From Liopterus haemorrhoidalis (taxonomy: Eukaryota; Arthropoda; Insecta; Coleoptera; Dytiscidae): a stretch of 64,000 nt of DNA. The notes under the pieces were generated by a model. It searched no databases, was not told where the DNA came from, and worked only from the letters and a program-made list of their open reading frames with translations. Location: positions 9,758,625-9,822,624 of the forward strand of contig OZ020624.1 in the NCBI GenBank assembly GCA_963971575.1, read 5' to 3'. How positions within the stretch are numbered: position 1 is the first letter of the stretch; every line of letters starts with the position of its first letter. The translations under genes were made by a program, and so were the position numbers. Of this stretch, positions 59,182-64,000 are shown piece after piece.

Positions 59182-59990
59182 TAGGGCTGCCATAATTGTC
59201 GGACTACCGACCGGGCCACACCCCAAAAAAAAATAATAAATAAATAAAAAAAACTTTTATCGACAATAATACCTTTATTATAAAAAATTGCACAATATTT
59301 TAAAAAAATAAAAAAATGTAAAGACAAAAAAAAATATTTAAAGTAGAGATTGATAATAGGTATTCAAAGAGCAAAACGTTGGGATCAATGGTGAATCATT
59401 TTGGAACACTCAGTTCGACTGGAAAAATTTGATGTTTTTTTTTGTGGATGCGTCTTTATCAAATCTAAAATAATATAATATAAATTAATGGGCGATTCAA
59501 TTTAATAAAACCAAATAGAACCTTACATTCCATTCTTCTCTTGCCTTTACCCGACTTCGGTGGCTTCTTTATCATCGCTCTTCTTTGCCCAATCATACTT
59601 CTCCGATGTTTTCGTTTTTTGGAGCAGTTCTTTTTCCCCTTTTATATAATTATACAATTCAATGCATGACATTTTATAATTTAAAACACATTGAATTATG
59701 CTTTTCACGGTGTCAATAGAAAGCGAATTGCGCTCATCTCTCAGTGCCAGTCAGCTAGTGACTAGCTGACTGGTACTCGGCATTACTCCGGAACATTTCG
59801 GACCTCGAATCTGTTATATAATTTATATATAGTATGTATATATGTATATGTACAATATTATCGAAAAATAATTTTTTAATATGCATAAATTTTAAATCGA
59901 CCGGGACAAATGACTCTTGGACCGGGACACTGGGACACAAACCTCAAGACCGGAACATGTCCCGGTGTACCGGGACGTATGGCAGCCCTA
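59182..59990. mobile_element. hAT element with CCGGGAC repeats, 809 bp
   Basis: Termini TAGGGCTGCCATA and TATGGCAGCCCTA are perfect inverted repeats, flanked by a perfect 8-bp duplication tgctaaga (59174-59181 and 59991-59998). The right subterminal zone repeats CCGGGAC (59898-59975). The termini resemble the 12065-12339 MITE (TAGGGTGACCAT), and both have GGGAC repeats, so they may be relatives. No transposase seen; a 'cttcttttattatcgctcttc'-style pyrimidine-rich stretch is in the middle. Confidence 0.9.
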
Positions 59991-59998
59991 TGCTAAGA

Positions 59999-60539
59999 TA
60001 GAGCTCAATAGAATTACATGTTAAATTGATCCTGTTTAGAGCTCATAATTATAAAAACGTTAGGCTGGAGTAAGGAATAGGTGACTACACAACTGCGCTT
60101 GCGTCAAACACGTGATTTATTCAGTGTACAGTGATTCTAAACAAGTGGCATTATTAGTGTGGGTGTCATCAAACTAGGTTTTGTCATTAAACTAGAAGAG
60201 AGGTAGCTCGCTTCGCTCGGCTTCTTCTAACCAAATTCTTACTAACCCAACCTAACCTAAGGTAGTGTTTTGTCATCAAACTAGAAGATAGGTTAGCTCT
60301 CTCCGCTTGGTTCTAGTCTTTCACTAAGTAAACCTAATTACCTTGTTTTTAGGTGCATAGTATTTTATTTTCCCCCATATTAGCCCAATTAAAAATGTAT
60401 ATCATTGTGCATGCGTTTCTAGACCAAAAATATTTGTTTTAAAACCACTGATAATGCTTGAATTATTTAGTGAAGTTATTATGTGCTGCGCTCTGTAAAG
60501 AAATCTGTAACTTTGTAGTTACCTATTCTTTACTCCAAA
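59999..60539. other. No gene; short duplicated block at 60172-60320
   Basis: The phrase 'tttgtcatnaaactagaaga' with 'aggtagctcgcttcgctcgg' appears twice in diverged form (about 60179-60222 and 60268-60313), separated by 'cccaacctaacctaa'. No coding content. Confidence 0.45.
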
Positions 60540-60850
60540 AAACTCTTGGCATCATATGTTGAGGTGGGCATTTGAGTTATTTCTTGGTGTATGGCCTCCT
60601 TGGCAGCTTCATATGCTTTTTCATTTCCTGGGATGTTGCGATGTGATGGAACCCATAATACTCTGATTTTCTTCCCCTGGTCAATACATCCACTACATGT
60701 TATCTTGAATTTTTTGGATGATGGCGTCTTTTGAATATATTTGTTTCATGGCTGCAATGGTGCTGAGGGAATCAAAATGTATTATGAAATAGGTTATGTC
60801 ATCAAGTTTTAGGAGTTAATTTAATCCTGTCTTATCATTTTAAGAGTCTC
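60540..60850 (-). pseudogene. LINE RNase H fragment
   Basis: The minus strand reads KIRVLWVPSHRNIPGNEKAY then EAAKEAIHQEI, the fourth RNase H motif of jockey/R1/I-type LINEs. The expected catalytic Asp of 'NExAD' is Tyr here. Upstream sequence (60720-60850) contains degenerate earlier motifs with stops. It belongs to the same protein type as 34713-35588 but is far more decayed. Confidence 0.7.
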
Positions 60851-62369
60851 AAATTCATCTAATTGATTTTTTTTTTATTATTGTATTCTATTTAATGGGT
60901 TAAATCAATTTAATTTAAGTCAGAATTGTAATATACTGAGCGATTGTAACCATCTGTAGAGTCCTGTTGTTCCTTAGGGCAAAGTTGAACTCGCTTTACA
61001 AAAATATAAAATTTAATGTTCTCTGTCCACTTGCATTTTATTGTAAATTATTCATCTGTCTTTGCTCACGACGTAAGATTTTACAATTGTGTACATTTGA
61101 AATGTGCATTTTCTGAATTTATGCATTCTTCGTGAAGCATGAAATTGTTAAACAAAAACATTAAAATTACATAACGGTTCATTTATTAATAAGTTATTTA
61201 ATTAATTCTGAGCACAAAAATAGGTTGCTAATACGAACTGGTAAGCAACTGTAAAAATTGTGTTCATGTGTTAATTATAATAATTCACGACAAATTTTTC
61301 AGTTGAACTGAATACAAGTTGCAAATATATAATGGAGTGCTACCTAGTTCAACAACTCATTTTTATATTTTTATAGTATCAAAATCAGTTTTCGAAATTT
61401 GGCGCATAATTATTCCAACCATGATTTATATTGCTGTCTTTCTATTCCACAGTTTACTCTGACGAATCTTTTTTTTTTTTAATCACACGTTATAATATAT
61501 GAAAATTGGAAAAAGCTCGTAGGTCGTATTTGCTTCGGTATCATTCGCATAACTAATCCGTATTAAATCGAATTATTATTTTAAATCGCACTTAAAGCGA
61601 CCTACCTGCAATATCATTTGAAATTTCAACCAGCTGTAACAGTAACTGGGTATTATTTTAATTTTTAAGAATTGCTCAGACTAACTTTATTGTTCTAATA
61701 GCATAATAGATGGCAATCTTTCTGTTAGGTCAAGCATGTAGTTTCCAACAATCAGAAATAAATAAAACTGTGTCAATTTATGACTTTAAAATTGCGTAAA
61801 CAAAGGTCATTTATAAGGTATTACTATAATGAGATGAAGTAAGAATTGCATCAATGTAATAATTCAGTATGCATTGACATACACCTTTCGCTATCCACAA
61901 TCATAACTCTATGGTTTAGGTGAGTGTTTGTGCTAGTGTCTGTGCCTACCTACCGTTTGGAGGAGTCGTGCGTCGTATGTTACTATACTCTATTGTTTTA
62001 TTATTTATGACCCGAGGTGCAGTTCGAATTCGAATCGATTGATGACTTTATAGAGTGACTTCCGTGTCTTCCGACTCACAGTGAATGACCAATAAATCAC
62101 TACCTTGTTTAAGGCCAATAAATATTTTTAATTTATTTTTTACATTTATTATAAATGTCACGTTTTTATATTATTATGGGAAATAATGAAAGGAACAATA
62201 CATAGAATATCTCTTTATACATTTTCTCAGTAACTATAATATATTTTGTGAAGGAGTGGCAACTATTTTTTTTTTTATCAAGAAGAAGAGGCTTTTACTG
62301 TGAATAATACTGTTTTTTTAAAAGATATATAGGATGTTTTTGGGAAATGTGTAAGCATTGCTAACTTCC
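60851..62369. other. No gene recognised
   Basis: AT-rich DNA without coding similarity or paired termini. Confidence 0.4.
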
Positions 62370-62372
62370 TTA

Positions 62373-62899
62373 TGGCTCAGTTACACGATGCAAGTAACTT
62401 GCACCAGTAAGTACTTGCACCAGTCACTGGCATCGTGTAAACGTACATGCAGTACTGGTGCCAGTACTGGCACAAGTATCTCATGCAAGTCAAGTGAATA
62501 GAAGCCGTTCCTATTTACTGGCACAAGTAGCCGTGCCAGTGACTTAAAAATGGCCGCCATGAACAGCTGATGTATTTTCGTGGTTACAAAAACAAACTTT
62601 TTCACACCTTTTTTTAATTAATGTAGTATTTGGCACCGATTCATTTTTGTTTAGAAAGACGTACGCATAAAATACATAAAATTAGGTTAAACATCGAAAA
62701 TTGGCGCGTTAAAAAGACGGTTTTACGCATAAAAAATAATTGGAAGCATCTACATTTTGCAATGTGTTTCGGGTTCTTTGCAAGGTTACTTAAATAAGAT
62801 ACTGGAATACGTGTAAACGACAAAACGACTTGTGCAAGTACTGGCACATGTACTTGTGCCAGTACTTGCACAAGTTACTGGCATCGTGTAACCGGGCCA
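62373..62899. mobile_element. PIF/Harbinger-like MITE, 527 bp
   Basis: Termini TGGCTCAGTTACACGATG and the complement of TGGCCCGGTTACACGATG are flanked by TTA (62370-62372 and 62900-62902), the 3-bp target typical of PIF/Harbinger. Both subterminal regions contain interleaved palindromes built from 'agtactggcacaagt' and 'acttgcaccagt'. The middle is unrelated AT-rich DNA without a transposase. Confidence 0.82.
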
Positions 62900-62931
62900 T
62901 TATTATAAGATATACAACGAATGTTACATTA

Positions 62932-63261
62932 TAGTGCGTTTAAAGGTGAGTTTGCAGTATAGCTCTTATGGCAAATGGGAGCGGTGTTGCCAAATGTTGT
63001 AAAAGTGTCAAATGTGTCAATTATAATAATATGAAAAACTCGTATGATTTACAAAAATCAACTCTTATAAAACTCAAAATAACACTCAACAAAAACAAAT
63101 GGCCATTTGTAGAATACTTCATCTTCACAGATCAGCGCGTTTTAGAGCTGGCAACGTTGACAAGCAAGAAAAGGATAACGTCATTATGTAAACCCATTAG
63201 AGAGTATGAAAAAGAACTACTCCATATGCCCTGTACTGCATACTCACCTTTTAACGCACTA
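62932..63261. mobile_element. TA-target MITE family D, copy 3 (330 bp)
   Basis: Same family as 18073-18415 and 42615-42944. TA at 62930-62931 and 63262-63263. Its length equals copy 2, supporting a 330-bp standard form. It lies 32 bp from the PIF/Harbinger-like MITE. Confidence 0.92.
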
Positions 63262-63682
63262 TAGGAAAGATGAAGTATTTTATTCTACAAATAACAATAT
63301 TAATTTGGAAAACAACTAAATATCAGATAAACGAGTTTTTTTTTTTTTGTTTTTTAATGGAACACTGTATTTTTTGTCTATAGCAATGATGGCGAACCTT
63401 TTTCCCCAGACGGGTCAAAATTGAATATAAAATTTTGTAGATTTAAATTGTGGGTCAAATACATAACAAGTAAATAAAAATCTGTCGCTTTTAGGGGATA
63501 AATATGTATGTGCAATCCTCTGTTAATCTCGTTAACTCTACGTGAGCTAGCGGTCTTGTGCTTGACGTGTAAAATACAGGTATAACAGGTAATTATTGAA
63601 TTCCATCTCGCTATTATTATCATATATGTCGATGAATACCATCGATTAGACCCAACCCTAGTAATCTTCGAATCTCTCTTTA
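63262..63682. other. No gene; hAT-like end near 63385
   Basis: 'caatgatggcgaacc' near 63385 resembles a hAT left end (CAGTGATGGCGAACC is the common form), but no partner end is in the window. The 81-codon minus-strand frame here has no recognised domain. Confidence 0.4.
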
Positions 63683-64000
63683 ATAATAATAATAATAATA
63701 TTTATTTAACAAGTACAGAAATTTTTAGAACATAAATGATACATTAGGTTAGGTCATATGAAAATACATAGGAATAAAAAAATATTACATGATCGTATTA
63801 CAATAAACAAAATACAATATGTATAAATATACGAGTAGTAAGAGAAGATTTGAATCTCATAGTATGGAAATTGTATTACAATTAATTATTTAAATATACA
63901 GAGACTGAGTAAAAACATTGCTAAATCAAATAATTCTTAAATTTACATTTAAAAATGTTACAATTAGATATGAGTTTCAAATCTTCAGGTACAGCATTAT
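63683..64000 (-). pseudogene. LINE 3' end running off the window
   Basis: On the minus strand the visible end of the protein reads NAVPEDLKLISNCNIFKCK then FKNYLI and a stop at 63921-63923, like 'WNxLPxxLxxxxSxxxFKxxLKxYL', the last line of jockey/CR1-type LINE proteins. A 3' UTR and an (ATT)n-type tail at about 63683-63705 (plus strand TAATAATAAT) follow. The rest lies beyond position 64000. Confidence 0.65.

Noticed and set aside
60172..60320. CTCGCTTCGCTCGG and taacctaacctaa words as a regulatory or telomeric element
   Set aside because: Only two diverged copies and no supporting structure; recorded as a short duplication instead.

Overview
This window looks like AT-rich, non-coding nuclear DNA from an arthropod, most likely an insect. 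It holds many mariner/Tc1, hAT, PIF/Harbinger-like and TTAA-target DNA transposons, truncated LINEs and tRNA-derived SINEs, plus microsatellites. There is no operon structure, rRNA gene, CRISPR array or intact host gene. I cannot name the species. No host protein gene is supported; the only long non-repeat open frame (22888-23307, minus) is a weak candidate.

What can be supported is a layered transposon record, and many elements can be delimited to the base by terminal inverted repeats (TIRs) and target-site duplications (TSDs). From left to right: hAT MITE (1060-1260); mariner remnant split by an 827-bp MITE (2478-3804); microsatellite-bearing repeat families F and A (4471-7048); LINE 3' ends (7258-7715); long-TIR TTAA element (10274-11033); triple nest (11719-12603); family A copy and three LINE remnants (12723-14680); (AT)n (14992-15099); first copy of a 330-bp TA-target MITE (18073-18415); small hAT MITE (19611-19718); first member of an 0.88-kb hAT pair (26369-27249); fourth family A copy (29231-29879).

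The centre holds the best preserved transposase, a 1,315-bp Tc1/mariner-superfamily element with DD41D-type spacing (31342-32656). Next to it is a mariner that lost its catalytic core but keeps an open frame for its DNA-binding region (32763-33454). A 5'-truncated LINE with RNase H and a 12-bp TSD (34605-35588), a mariner remnant (36055-36786), a SINE (36827-37061) and two family B repeats inside another repeat (37601-39206) follow. The right half holds a mariner containing the second 330-bp MITE (42508-43347), a LINE 3' end (44688-45264), the second hAT twin (46155-47043), hAT elements at 49442-50514, 55660-56638 and 59182-59990, a long-TIR element (51777-52927), a chimeric A/B repeat (53558-54224), a hAT inside a TTAA element (57519-58497), a PIF/Harbinger-like MITE beside the third 330-bp MITE (62373-63261), and a LINE running off the window.

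The genes do not form a pathway. Every recognised coding segment is a transposase or reverse-transcriptase remnant with a stop, frameshift, truncation or internal deletion, so none is expected to be autonomous. The most useful observations are the nested insertions that give a relative chronology, an empty-site comparison that proves one insertion, the recombinant A/B repeat, and a domesticable-looking HTH-only mariner frame.
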